This document shows positions 16,820-25,588 of a DNA stretch of 40,158 bases, in pieces. Both the position numbers and the translations under genes were made by a program. The stretch is taken from the IMG/VR virus record IMGVR_UViG_3300030328_002708, positions 1 through 40,158 of that record. One strand, written 5' to 3'. The notes beneath the pieces are model-generated. The model saw only the letters and a program-made list of their open reading frames with translations. It was not told where the DNA came from and did no database searches. The stretch is from a virus. The stretch's first letter is position 1. Each line of letters starts with the position of its first letter.

Positions 16820-19800
16820 TTATATTATTTCCATTGTATAGCCGGTTGTATCTACTGTAACAGGACTATCAAAAGTAGGACATGGTACAAGGCTGGTAGG
16901 ATCACAAGCATTTGGCCAACCAGCTTGACTATCTCCAGCATAATCTTCACACTCAATATTTAAACAACCACTATTAAGAGCTAATAACTGTAAATCATCA
17001 AAATCATCACCAGATGCTAAACTTGCAAAGAAAAATTCTGTAGTACAATTTGCAAGGACACCAGTTGCTGCATTAGTATAATCTAATGTAATTGTTGTAC
17101 CACCATTAGTTATTTCAGCAAATGAACCTATGAATAAATAATAACCATCGTAAGCAGCAGTTGGAGAATTATCTACATATATTCTAGTTAATTCTCTTTC
17201 AGTTCCTTGACCTTGTTCCACCCCGTTTTCACAATAATACAATATTTCTTCTACACCAGATGCTCCTAGTGAATTAATTTCATTTAAAATTATACTATAA
17301 TTAACCGCTGTGGATTCTGCAGCATCAGTATATTCGACTGTTAAGCTATAATTAGCTACTGGTATAGAGGAACTAGTAAATGTAATTTCATGTACAAGTT
17401 CATCAGTAGCATTATCAACATAAGAATTCTGTTGAAGTATAGTTCCAAAATTACTACTATCTACTACTGTTGTTACACCATTAACATCATAAGATAAAGC
17501 GGTAATAGCAGCTGTTAAATCACCTGTTCTTAAATCTACATTATTAGCTCCATTAACACCTCTAGTTTCAAACAACACACTAGTGTCTAGTCTATTAGTA
17601 ACCACTGGGGTTGAAGCGGCTGTTACTATAGGCGCAACATTACCAGGACCTGTTAATGAAACTGGTACAGTTACATTTGTAGTAAAGCCATCATAAACAG
17701 TTGTTATATTAAAAGTAAATGTAAACAGTCTATCTTCAGGAACTGTACTATAAAACACTGAATTATAATAATCAGCTGTAGTTTCTATTTGGAATGTTAT
17801 TTGAGGATCTCCTATAACTCCATTTTGAACCAATGTGAAATAATTATTTACTTGATTACCTGGTGTATAACCATCTACAACAGACATAGAAACATTTAAA
17901 GTTGTTAATATTGCTGGATTACTAGTATCAATAGGAACACCAAATAAATCTACTATTTCAAACTCAGTGTCTAAAATATCTCCTCCACTAGCAAGAGCTT
18001 CGTCCCATGTAGAAACATCAAAACCACTTATATCTGCTCCACCTTGAGTTTCAGATAAAATCAATGTGTTTAAATCATTTATTAAACCAGAGGTTGATGT
18101 TTCCCAGTATATATCTATATTAGATATTACCGGTGATGTTTCGTATATTCCTAAATATTGTATTCCTGGTAGTTGTAAAAAACCTGCATTTGCCGCATCT
18201 GTTGCACCAGGTGATATATATAAAGTATCTCCTTCTTCAAGTATAGCTCTATATGGTACTAAAGCGCCACTACCATCTTTAATTGCTAAAGTCAACGTAT
18301 CCACCAAAGGCGGAACAGCAATAGTATAACCATTGACAACTACTCCTTCTGGTAAATTAGCACCTGTTACTAAATCATATGCTTTTGGTTCAAAAATTGG
18401 AGGTCCGGCATCCGGAACAGGTGTTGTATTAACATCAACAGTTTGGTTACCAGGTGAAGCAATAGTTGTTGCAACTGTGCATGACCAAGGTTGATAATTA
18501 GTTGTAGATACTTGTCCTATTTTATTTTCAACACTTATCCTAGCTATTAACGGATTAGATTCATAAAGATAAAGCTGTGGAAAATATGTTGGTTTTGGTT
18601 TATCCGTAGGATTGTATTCAAACAAATCAACTAGAGTAGATATAGTAGAAACAGTGTCAGATTTTCTTTCAGGATAATATTGGGTATTTGATTCCCCCAT
18701 GTTATTAGCCCATATTAAATCAGTAGTATCATATCTCCAACCTATTTCTATAGCAGTATTTTGTACTCTACCAAATAATCCAACTGAACTTCTAAACTGC
18801 CTTTGTTCTGGACCGACCTGATTTAAGTCTCTAGGTACTTTATTAATATTATCATTTATTAAAACTACATGAGAAGTTTGCTGAGTTTCTAGCGTAATAT
18901 CTTCAGGATAAGCAGCCATAATACCAGGTAAATATACATTATAATATTCTTGCTCAGTTTGTTTTACTACTATCTTATAAGAATACCAACCTAAAGGATT
19001 ATAATTAATACTAGTATCATCTCCATTATAAATTCCAGGATAAAAAGTAGCTGGAACTTTTGGTGTAGGTCCAATAGGATCATTAAATAAAACCTTTAAT
19101 GAATCACCAGGCCAAGTTACTTGATCAGTTCCATTTGGTAAATAAGGAGTATAAACTGTATCTCCAATAAATGAAGCTCCACTAGCTAAAGTAACTAAAT
19201 CTTTGTTACTAGATAAAATTACAGAGGATTGTCTTCCATATTTATCAGAAAGAACAACTCCTACTTGATAATTTCTATTTTGTTTTAAAGTATGATTAGG
19301 GTATTCAATTTTACTTGTAGTATCTACATCGGGTCCAGCTGGTTCAAAGAGTATTTCCTCGCCATTTCCTACAACATTTGATTGATTTAATGTTACATAA
19401 GTAGAACCATCAGTGTCTACAACAGTCCCAAGAACTGTACCAACAGCTGGAATAGATGCGTTATCGCCAATGTTTATATTTCCTACTACAGTTGCTGGGT
19501 CTAAATCCAAAGTAACACTACTAGCTGGAGGAATAGGAGCACCTTGTTTTTCAGCGGTAGCCAAATTAAGGTTAAATACAGATTTATCACTAACAGATAC
19601 ATTGTAATTTAATGTTGCGGGAGGAGTGTGTTTATTTAAAAAATTACCATAAATAACTCTATTACCGCTTATTTCTTGAGCTAAAGCTCTGACTGGTATT
19701 TTATCAAAAACTCTTGTTATTTCACTATCAGGTAGTGTTTTAATAGGTTGTTTAGATAAGTAATCAAAAGCGTAGTAATTCTCTGTTCCACTCTCACTTT

Positions 19801-21154
19801 CAATTTCTTCAATTGGAATAGTATCAACAACTCTAAGAGCTAATCCATCAGATTCTTTATAAATAATGTCTAATTCTTTTATTTTAAAACCATCTCTTAA
19901 TTGGTCAGCTGCTAATGGTAAAGGAATTATTAATTTAACATCATCAACTTTATTTTCCATAAATTCAACCACAGTACTTTGATATGTTTGAGCCATATCA
20001 TCTTTATCTATATTTGGTAATTGTTGTTTTTTATAAATAAAATACCCATCTTGTTGAGGAATAAATGCTATTTGTGTAAATGGAGCTAATATAGAATATT
20101 CATTGTCTTCAAATCTAAACCTATAACTAAATCTTACAAATTTATCATCTAAATAAGCTGGATCACCTGCAAAATTACAATCATAATAGGGATTAGGACT
20201 TATTAAAACTTCATCTCCAATATCCAAATCAGCCGCTAATGAAACTACAGTAATACTCGTAGGTTCACCCGGAGGTGTTGGAGGAATTCCAAAAGCTGGA
20301 TTTATGCTTTGAAGTGTTGAGAAATCATTTCTTAAACATCCTTCATCTACTCCAGAACCTGGTATAAAACCAACTTGAGTTCCAGGATAAGAACCTATAA
20401 GAGTTGCATCAGGATTTATTTCTTTCCAACCTTCATAAGTATCAGGTTCAACACTTATTGAAACTGCTCCTCCAGCTACTGCTGGGGCTGCTACGGTAAA
20501 AGTAGCACCATTAGGTAGAATTTTACTAGTTACATCTTTCATTGTGGTTTCATAAGTACCTGTTTTACCTATTTCTTGCCACAAAGTCATTGCTTGATAA
20601 GGGTTATATTTAGCAACCGATATTTGATCTTCATTGGTATAATGAGGATTAGGTGAACCATAAGGATTCGCCTCAGCTTTTTCTAAGTTTATAACTCTTG
20701 GTTGATTTCTATTATCTGTCCAAAACAATAAATTCTCTACAATATTAATTCCAAAAATAGGACTAGTAGTAGAAAAATTTAAAAATGAACCTTGAATTAA
20801 TACTACACTAGTATTGTTAAAAGCATCAAATTTAATTATTTGATTTATTTTACCAGGTGTATAAGTAAAATTTAATGGGTTAGAATCTGTATAATCAGTT
20901 AGAAATAAATAAGCACAATTATTCACCTCATCCGTTATATACCCAATACAAGTAGCACTAAATTTGCTTAATCCACTATCCCAGTCAAACAATTTTTCAT
21001 TACCTAAAACATTCTCTAGTTCACCTACATCTGGTCCTTCTGATCTACTAACTTGAATATTTCTAGCATCTCTATACTCTCCATTTGGTAACAAACGAGC
21101 CTCTAGGTCTTTATTTAATTTTCCTTTTACAAAGGTATTAACTATTTTACCCAT
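16820..21154 (-). CDS. Large tail stabilisation-type protein, 1444 aa
   Basis: The N-terminus (F-V-K-G-K-L-N-K-D-L-E-A-R-L-L-P, followed by N-G-E-Y-R-D-A-R-N-I-Q-V) is a hallmark I know from the 'stabilization protein' of crAss-like and other podovirus-type phages, where it forms the tail hub below the portal. Middle regions are beta-rich. The C-terminal 400 residues contain I-Y-W-E-T-S-T-S-G and repeated Thr/Val/Asn-rich strands that look like Ig- or cadherin-like units. The last 120 residues contain several Cys residues. The C-terminal part may touch the cell surface. It is preceded by the connector genes and followed by the 504-aa tail protein. Confidence 0.8.
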   Translation of the reverse strand: MGKIVNTFVKGKLNKDLEARLLPNGEYRDARNIQVSRSEGPDVGELENVLGNEKLFDWDSGLSKFSATCIGYITDEVNNCAYLFLTDYTDSNPLNFTYTPGKINQIIKFDAFNNTSVVLIQGSFLNFSTTSPIFGINIVENLLFWTDNRNQPRVINLEKAEANPYGSPNPHYTNEDQISVAKYNPYQAMTLWQEIGKTGTYETTMKDVTSKILPNGATFTVAAPAVAGGAVSISVEPDTYEGWKEINPDATLIGSYPGTQVGFIPGSGVDEGCLRNDFSTLQSINPAFGIPPTPPGEPTSITVVSLAADLDIGDEVLISPNPYYDCNFAGDPAYLDDKFVRFSYRFRFEDNEYSILAPFTQIAFIPQQDGYFIYKKQQLPNIDKDDMAQTYQSTVVEFMENKVDDVKLIIPLPLAADQLRDGFKIKELDIIYKESDGLALRVVDTIPIEEIESESGTENYYAFDYLSKQPIKTLPDSEITRVFDKIPVRALAQEISGNRVIYGNFLNKHTPPATLNYNVSVSDKSVFNLNLATAEKQGAPIPPASSVTLDLDPATVVGNINIGDNASIPAVGTVLGTVVDTDGSTYVTLNQSNVVGNGEEILFEPAGPDVDTTSKIEYPNHTLKQNRNYQVGVVLSDKYGRQSSVILSSNKDLVTLASGASFIGDTVYTPYLPNGTDQVTWPGDSLKVLFNDPIGPTPKVPATFYPGIYNGDDTSINYNPLGWYSYKIVVKQTEQEYYNVYLPGIMAAYPEDITLETQQTSHVVLINDNINKVPRDLNQVGPEQRQFRSSVGLFGRVQNTAIEIGWRYDTTDLIWANNMGESNTQYYPERKSDTVSTISTLVDLFEYNPTDKPKPTYFPQLYLYESNPLIARISVENKIGQVSTTNYQPWSCTVATTIASPGNQTVDVNTTPVPDAGPPIFEPKAYDLVTGANLPEGVVVNGYTIAVPPLVDTLTLAIKDGSGALVPYRAILEEGDTLYISPGATDAANAGFLQLPGIQYLGIYETSPVISNIDIYWETSTSGLINDLNTLILSETQGGADISGFDVSTWDEALASGGDILDTEFEIVDLFGVPIDTSNPAILTTLNVSMSVVDGYTPGNQVNNYFTLVQNGVIGDPQITFQIETTADYYNSVFYSTVPEDRLFTFTFNITTVYDGFTTNVTVPVSLTGPGNVAPIVTAASTPVVTNRLDTSVLFETRGVNGANNVDLRTGDLTAAITALSYDVNGVTTVVDSSNFGTILQQNSYVDNATDELVHEITFTSSSIPVANYSLTVEYTDAAESTAVNYSIILNEINSLGASGVEEILYYCENGVEQGQGTERELTRIYVDNSPTAAYDGYYLFIGSFAEITNGGTTITLDYTNAATGVLANCTTEFFFASLASGDDFDDLQLLALNSGCLNIECEDYAGDSQAGWPNACDPTSLVPCPTFDSPVTVDTTGYTMEII

Positions 21155-21160
21155 TAAATT

Positions 21161-22393
21161 TTAGTGTTTTATCCATTTAGATTTACCACGCATTACTTGT
21201 GTAAACTCTTCTAACTTAATATTAGATAATCTAATTTTAGCGTTACGCAAAGCAGCGTATCTATCTCTTTTATATCTTTGTACTATACCTTCAGATTGAT
21301 TAGCTCTAACTGATACAATGTTATAAAGTATACTTTTATACATAGCTTCTTCAGCCATTTTAGGAACTTTTGTATCTAAATCATACGCTAAACCATCAGA
21401 TATATATTCTAATACAATTAATTTTCCAACTAAATTACTTGAAAAAGTAAACTTTCCTTCTCTTTCATTTATACCAAACCAACCATTAAAATTTGAAGTT
21501 TCTGGATTTATACCGTATAATCTTCCCCAATTCCAAGGTCCATTTAAACTCCATAGATCTGGATTTGCGTAACCAAACCATTCAAAATTTGCATACCAAG
21601 TAGAATTTAACAATCTATCATTAGCATCTTTCCATCTTTTTTCTGTGATAGATGTTCCTTCTAAATCTTCTCCAAAATTATCTTGAGTAGGAACACCAGC
21701 TTCATCTTGTAATAAATTTGAATATGGATTAATTGTTAAATTGTTGTTTGGATATATTGGGTGTTTAACTCCTAAAGCATCTATCCAAGAAATATTAACA
21801 TAATTAACATAATCTTGAGGCATAATTAAAGATAAAGTATCAGGTATAGTTAATTCTTGAGATTTAATACTTTTTAAAGTATCATAACTAAACTCTTGTA
21901 AAGATCTTTTAGCAAAGAAAATAACATCAGATTTTTTACATGTTTGTATTACTTTACCGTCACCAACATAACCAACCATAAAGTTATTTACAATATCATT
22001 TAATTTAACATACTCATATCCTCCATAACTATCTTCTACTGTTTCACCGTAGGCTTTTTCAGCTTCAGTTTGCCCATATTTACCTCCATCTAATTTTTTT
22101 AATTGAACAGCAATAAATGTTCCAACAGGTGGAACTACAGCAAAAGAAATTATATTATTAGCCACTGTAAAAGCACCTACACCAGCAGTTTCTACAAATG
22201 TTCCAGGCATTCCTGTAGCACTAGAATATACTTTAAAATTATTAAGAGCATAGTTTTCATTCGCTGCATCTGATGTATAAAAAACTAAACCTGTATCAAA
22301 AGTAGTTTTATAATTTCCAGCAAAAACACCGTCTTCTCTAAAGCCTTGAGCTCCTTGGTAATATTGTGCGTTAGTTTCTGTTATTTGTGACAT
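21161..22393 (-). CDS. Head-tail connector / tail tube-type structural protein, 410 aa
   Basis: There is no signal peptide. The segment around residues 167-215 (D-V-I-F-F-A-K-R-S-L-Q-E-F-S-Y-D-T-L-K, later V-N-I-S-W-I-D followed by V-K-H-P-I-Y-P) is familiar from structural proteins of marine Bacteroidota phages, where it lies between the capsid and the tail hub. Many Trp and Gly residues in the middle (W-F-G-Y-A-N-P-D-L-W) suggest a compact beta domain. The last 70 residues are helical and basic. Its ATG overlaps the end of the 253-aa gene by one base. Assignment as connector or tail tube rests on position and recall; the exact ring position is unknown. Confidence 0.7.
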   Translation of the reverse strand: MSQITETNAQYYQGAQGFREDGVFAGNYKTTFDTGLVFYTSDAANENYALNNFKVYSSATGMPGTFVETAGVGAFTVANNIISFAVVPPVGTFIAVQLKKLDGGKYGQTEAEKAYGETVEDSYGGYEYVKLNDIVNNFMVGYVGDGKVIQTCKKSDVIFFAKRSLQEFSYDTLKSIKSQELTIPDTLSLIMPQDYVNYVNISWIDALGVKHPIYPNNNLTINPYSNLLQDEAGVPTQDNFGEDLEGTSITEKRWKDANDRLLNSTWYANFEWFGYANPDLWSLNGPWNWGRLYGINPETSNFNGWFGINEREGKFTFSSNLVGKLIVLEYISDGLAYDLDTKVPKMAEEAMYKSILYNIVSVRANQSEGIVQRYKRDRYAALRNAKIRLSNIKLEEFTQVMRGKSKWIKH

Positions 22394-23154
22394 TATGATT
22401 TTTCGTTTTGTTCTATTTTAGCTGCTTCTTGCGATGCTGCTTGTATTATTTCTGGACTTTGTACTATTACTCCAGCATATTTTAATATGTTTAAAATTAT
22501 ATTAACTTGTTCAGATGTATCTAATTCAAAATTAACAGAATTAGTATTATCATAAACATATTGACCTAATGTTCCTATAGTAAAAGCCCAAACTGGAACA
22601 CGAGGTTTAAATATACAATTAACCATTACGTTATCTGGTAACGGACTTATTTTTAACATAGGTAAAGGATCAGGAAAACCAGGTGGATTAATATAATTTG
22701 TTAAATAAGCTATAGGATATTGCTCACTTGCCTGGGTTAATTTAGAATTCTGAGTAACAGTATACTCTTTTTTACTAAGTAAATCAGTAGTAGATTCTAT
22801 ATTAGCTGAAGTTTTATTATAAGTAGATATAATTTCTCCTATTCTATACAGTGTTTTACTTGAAGTTACTAACCAACCCTCATACGGAGCGGCTGCATAG
22901 GAAAAATTATTTTCTTCTTCAAAAGGATACAGTTTAAACGCATTATCTTTATACATGTTAAAAAACTCAGTATCGTTTTGAATGTTTTGTTGGTTTGGAC
23001 GGTTTAATTGATTACCGTCAGGAAAATATGATTCAAATATTTCTTCTTGCACTTGAACAGCTAAGCTATTAAACTCTGTAGGAGTAATATAACCTCTTTG
23101 CTCTTTGTTTAATATGTACAAGACTGTATTATATACTGTATTTATATTTACCAT
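22393..23154 (-). CDS. Head completion / adaptor-like protein, 253 aa
   Basis: The N-terminal 45 residues (T-V-Y-N-T-V-L-Y-I-L-N-K-E-Q-R-G-Y-I-T-P, then E-F-N-S-L-A) form a pattern seen in small adaptor proteins of Bacteroidota phages located between capsid and tail genes. Helical ends with a beta-rich middle (L-Y-R-I-G-E-I-I-S-T) recall the fold of P22 gp4 and T7 gp11-type adaptors, but this is a comparison by layout only. It starts downstream of a strong RNA hairpin and overlaps the 410-aa gene by one base, so the two are probably made in equal amounts. Confidence 0.66.
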   Translation of the reverse strand: MVNINTVYNTVLYILNKEQRGYITPTEFNSLAVQVQEEIFESYFPDGNQLNRPNQQNIQNDTEFFNMYKDNAFKLYPFEEENNFSYAAAPYEGWLVTSSKTLYRIGEIISTYNKTSANIESTTDLLSKKEYTVTQNSKLTQASEQYPIAYLTNYINPPGFPDPLPMLKISPLPDNVMVNCIFKPRVPVWAFTIGTLGQYVYDNTNSVNFELDTSEQVNIILNILKYAGVIVQSPEIIQAASQEAAKIEQNEKS

Positions 23155-23171
23155 TTTAATATTTTTATTAT
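23105..23171 (-). terminator. Strong hairpin after the 279-aa gene
   Basis: The stem is GAGGCGGC / GCTGCCTC on the minus strand with loop GTTA (8 pairs including one G-U), at 23078-23097 in the local numbering of this line set shifted to 23178-23197 in the window. A bulged A and seven more A-T pairs extend it (about 23171-23205). This entry's correct span is therefore 23171-23205, which is entered separately below. Confidence 0.1.
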
Positions 23172-23205
23172 AATATAGAGGCAGCTAACGCCGCCTCATA
23201 TATTA
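23171..23205 (-). terminator. 8-bp GC hairpin with GTTA loop, downstream of the 279-aa gene
   Basis: On the minus strand the stem GAGGCGGC / GCTGCCTC (23197-23190 and 23185-23178, one G-U pair) closes on the loop GTTA (23189-23186). Beyond a single bulged A, seven further A-T pairs extend the stem to 23171 and 23205. It lies in the 61-base gap between the 279-aa gene (ends 23216) and the 253-aa gene (starts 23154). It may be a terminator, attenuator or a 3' mRNA stabiliser. The stretch after the stem is A/T-rich but not a clean run of U, so full termination is uncertain. Confidence 0.75.
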
Positions 23206-23215
23206 TTATCACTTG

Positions 23216-24055
23216 TTAATTGAGTTTTTTATCTATAGATTTAAAAACTTCTACACCTTCATCAGTCTTTAAATAAGCTGCAAAAGCTGAATAAGGGTTT
23301 TCATCAAAAGGAACATTCATTAATTTCCTATCGTTTGATCCCCAAGTAAATGTTCTTTGATCTTGAGATAATCTAATTATACCATTTTCTTGTGCTCTAA
23401 TAGCTAAGTTTCTTAACATAACATTTTCATCAGTAGCTAAAGATATAAATAATTTTGGATTTCTTTTAGCAAATAGCATTAAATCTCTTTTTATCTCTTT
23501 AGAACTCATGCTAGATACCTTAGAACCAAGCTCTACTCTCATTATAGCCTCAGCTTGATCAATATCTATGTTTCTAGCAGCATTTAAAGCATCTATTTCA
23601 TACTCTATCTCTTCTAGTTCATTAACAGCTATAGCAGATGGTTTAAACTCATAGTATAATTTATCTTTTAAAGGATGATATAAGCTTAATAGTTTCTGCA
23701 AAGCAACATCTTTAGCGGGCACAGTTAAAGTACCGTCTTTAAATAATATATGACCTAATGTAACTTCGCCTTGTTGATCATCTGCAAAAGGACTAGCCAT
23801 ATTTGTAGCATATCTTATTTCTCTTTGTTTTTGTTTATCAGGATCAAACCATAATAAAGAATGTTTTTTAGTATGTTTTCCTGGTATTCTTAAAGTTAAA
23901 GGTTGCTTTTTACCTTTTAAATAATAAACTCTATCTTTTACTTCCCACTTAGGTTTTTTAACCTGTGGAGTTTCTCTTTTTGGTTTTTCAACCACTTGTG
24001 TTTCTTCAAACACTTGTGTTGTTTCTTCAACAACTTTTTTATCTTTTTTTGACAT
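23216..24055 (-). CDS. Conserved structural-region protein, 279 aa
   Basis: The N-terminal 40 residues are charged and disordered (Lys/Glu/Thr/Val). The folded part from residue 41 onwards contains R-V-Y-Y-L-K-G-K, P-L-T-L-R-I-P-G, L-L-W-F-D and R-Y-A-T-N-M-A-S-P-F-A-D-D-Q, a set I remember from unnamed proteins next to the capsid gene in marine Bacteroidota phages. A helical second half ends with D-E-G-V-E-V-F-K. It is isolated from its neighbours by hairpins on both sides and shares its leader with the scaffold gene, so its level is probably set separately from that of the capsid protein. Possible roles are head decoration or head-tail joining. Confidence 0.68.
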   Translation of the reverse strand: MSKKDKKVVEETTQVFEETQVVEKPKRETPQVKKPKWEVKDRVYYLKGKKQPLTLRIPGKHTKKHSLLWFDPDKQKQREIRYATNMASPFADDQQGEVTLGHILFKDGTLTVPAKDVALQKLLSLYHPLKDKLYYEFKPSAIAVNELEEIEYEIDALNAARNIDIDQAEAIMRVELGSKVSSMSSKEIKRDLMLFAKRNPKLFISLATDENVMLRNLAIRAQENGIIRLSQDQRTFTWGSNDRKLMNVPFDENPYSAFAAYLKTDEGVEVFKSIDKKLN

Positions 24056-24078
24056 AATATAATATAATTAAATAGTTA
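24048..24078 (-). repeat. 31-base direct repeat, copy A (leader of the 279-aa gene)
   Basis: The 31 bases here are identical to 26790-26820. On the minus strand they begin TAACTATTTAATTA, run through TATATTATATT and include the ATG and the start of the coding region (ATGTCAAA). A shared leader upstream of two genes is compatible with a late promoter or with a translation initiation element. Confidence 0.8.
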
Positions 24079-24110
24079 AAGGTATATGGGCGCCGAAGCG
24101 CCCTTACCTT
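24079..24110 (-). terminator. UUCG-tetraloop hairpin after the major capsid gene
   Basis: On the minus strand the stem GGGCGC / GCGCCC closes on the loop TTCG (24103-24098, 24097-24094, 24093-24088), giving the very stable C(UUCG)G tetraloop. Outer arms AAGGTA / TACCTT (24110-24105 and 24084-24079) add six pairs across a small internal loop. It lies 10 bases after the capsid gene stop. There is no U-run after the stem, so it may be a 3'-end stabiliser or processing signal for abundant capsid mRNA rather than a full terminator. Confidence 0.82.
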
Positions 24111-24119
24111 ATAAAAATA

Positions 24120-25574
24120 CTAGATACCTTTGAATAATACAAAGTTATTAGCAGCTTGTGTTACCAAACATCTTTCTGAAAGGAAGTTTACTTCCATTGC
24201 ATCAAGAGTTGAAGTAAATGCACCACCCGCAGAACCAGTAATCCAAGACTTCATTCTTCTATCGTCAGCTTGAGAAGCTCTATAACGAACGTGTAAGAAA
24301 GGTCTTCTGATATTAGTTCCTAAGATTTGGTCATAAACAGTAGAAGTTCCAGCCGGTACTAATACACCTTCGATTGAGTTAATACCATTAATACCACCTC
24401 TTGTAGAAGCGTCATTTAAGTATTTCCAATCAGTTTTGTAAAAGTCGTAAGAACCTCTTCTGAAACCACTAAAACCTAAGTTTAAAGCCATTTCTTCTGA
24501 GTTTTCAAACAAACCAAACGCAGTACCACCTGCAGTACCAGTAGAAATAGATCCTAACATATCATCAAAATCTAAAGCAGTAGCTCTTTGTAAGAAAAGC
24601 ATGTTTTCTTCAATAGCTCCCTGAGTATCTAAGTTTTGAAGTATTTCATCAAAATCTCCGAGACCAGTACCTGCAGTAAATCCTACTTCTACGTTACCTC
24701 TATCTTCAATAGCAGCGAATAAACCTTGTGTACCTGGTAATTGAGCTGGTGTATTAACACCACCAATACCTGCATTAAGTTCACCTTCAACACATACCAT
24801 TTCTAGGTAATCTTCGAATCTTAGTCTTGTTTCAGACTCAGCTTTTAAATACCATAAGTATCCAGAAGCACCGTCTTCAGTTGCAACTTCAACCCAACCG
24901 ATTTGAGCCATATCAGAACCAGATACAACGTACTGGTCTCTAATAATAACTGGTGAGTTAGCAAATTGAGTAAAGCTAGGCTCTACACTAGTTCTAACAT
25001 TTGAGTTACCCGCACCACCAGCAGCAATTGTAGTTCCTTTTGTATATGCAGAACCATAAACAAAAGCTTTAATACCTGTAGCTGAGAATCCTTGAGCAGT
25101 TAATGTAGCAACTGGATCAAAACATTCAACTGTTACATCACCTACACCAGGACCACCTGGAGTTACGTTTGTTACGATACATTTAGCTTCTAATCCAGTA
25201 GCTGGATCTAAAACAACAATTGTATCGTTAATACTCATAACCATTTCTTGACCTGCAGCAGCGCCTAAAGTTAGTACAGAGTCTGTACCAGCTCCAGCAG
25301 CTTGAGCCATTCCGTCATAAGCAATATGTAATCTATTTTGTTCAGACCAGATTACTTGATCTGAGGTCATTGGCATTTCTGCACCGACCATTCTTAAAAA
25401 TCCAGATAACGTTCTGTTTCCATAACGCTCTACTTCTTGTTCGTAGACCTCTGGTAAATACTGTTGGATAAAATCGTTAGCACCACCCGTGTTGAATTGT
25501 AAATAATTACTATTTAGTAATTCTTGCGTTTGTGATGGTAAGATTGTTCCAAACTGTGGATTTAATGTTCCCAT
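24120..25574 (-). CDS. Major capsid protein, 484 aa
   Basis: The residues 38-80 region (Q-Y-L-P-E-V-Y-E-Q-E-V, R-Y-G-N-R-T-L-S-G-F-L, then M-P-M-T-S-D-Q-V-I-W-S-E-Q-N) is characteristic, from memory, of the HK97-fold capsid proteins of crAss-like and marine Bacteroidota podoviruses. The length of 484 aa fits that group (about 490). Middle parts are Gly/Ala/Thr-rich (A-domain-like), and the C-terminus has R-R-P-F-L-H-V-R-Y-R-A-S. It lies directly after a scaffold-like gene and is followed by a UUCG hairpin, which fits a very highly expressed gene. Cleavage of the N-terminus is not evident from sequence. A portal and terminase upstream support the assignment. Confidence 0.88.
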   Translation of the reverse strand: MGTLNPQFGTILPSQTQELLNSNYLQFNTGGANDFIQQYLPEVYEQEVERYGNRTLSGFLRMVGAEMPMTSDQVIWSEQNRLHIAYDGMAQAAGAGTDSVLTLGAAAGQEMVMSINDTIVVLDPATGLEAKCIVTNVTPGGPGVGDVTVECFDPVATLTAQGFSATGIKAFVYGSAYTKGTTIAAGGAGNSNVRTSVEPSFTQFANSPVIIRDQYVVSGSDMAQIGWVEVATEDGASGYLWYLKAESETRLRFEDYLEMVCVEGELNAGIGGVNTPAQLPGTQGLFAAIEDRGNVEVGFTAGTGLGDFDEILQNLDTQGAIEENMLFLQRATALDFDDMLGSISTGTAGGTAFGLFENSEEMALNLGFSGFRRGSYDFYKTDWKYLNDASTRGGINGINSIEGVLVPAGTSTVYDQILGTNIRRPFLHVRYRASQADDRRMKSWITGSAGGAFTSTLDAMEVNFLSERCLVTQAANNFVLFKGI

Positions 25575-25588
25575 AATAATTGTTTAAA

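Noticed and set aside
23171-23205. The hairpin entry listed once with an inverted span (start 23171, end 23105)
   Set aside because: That low-confidence feature line carries a coordinate slip; the hairpin is the one annotated at 23171-23205.
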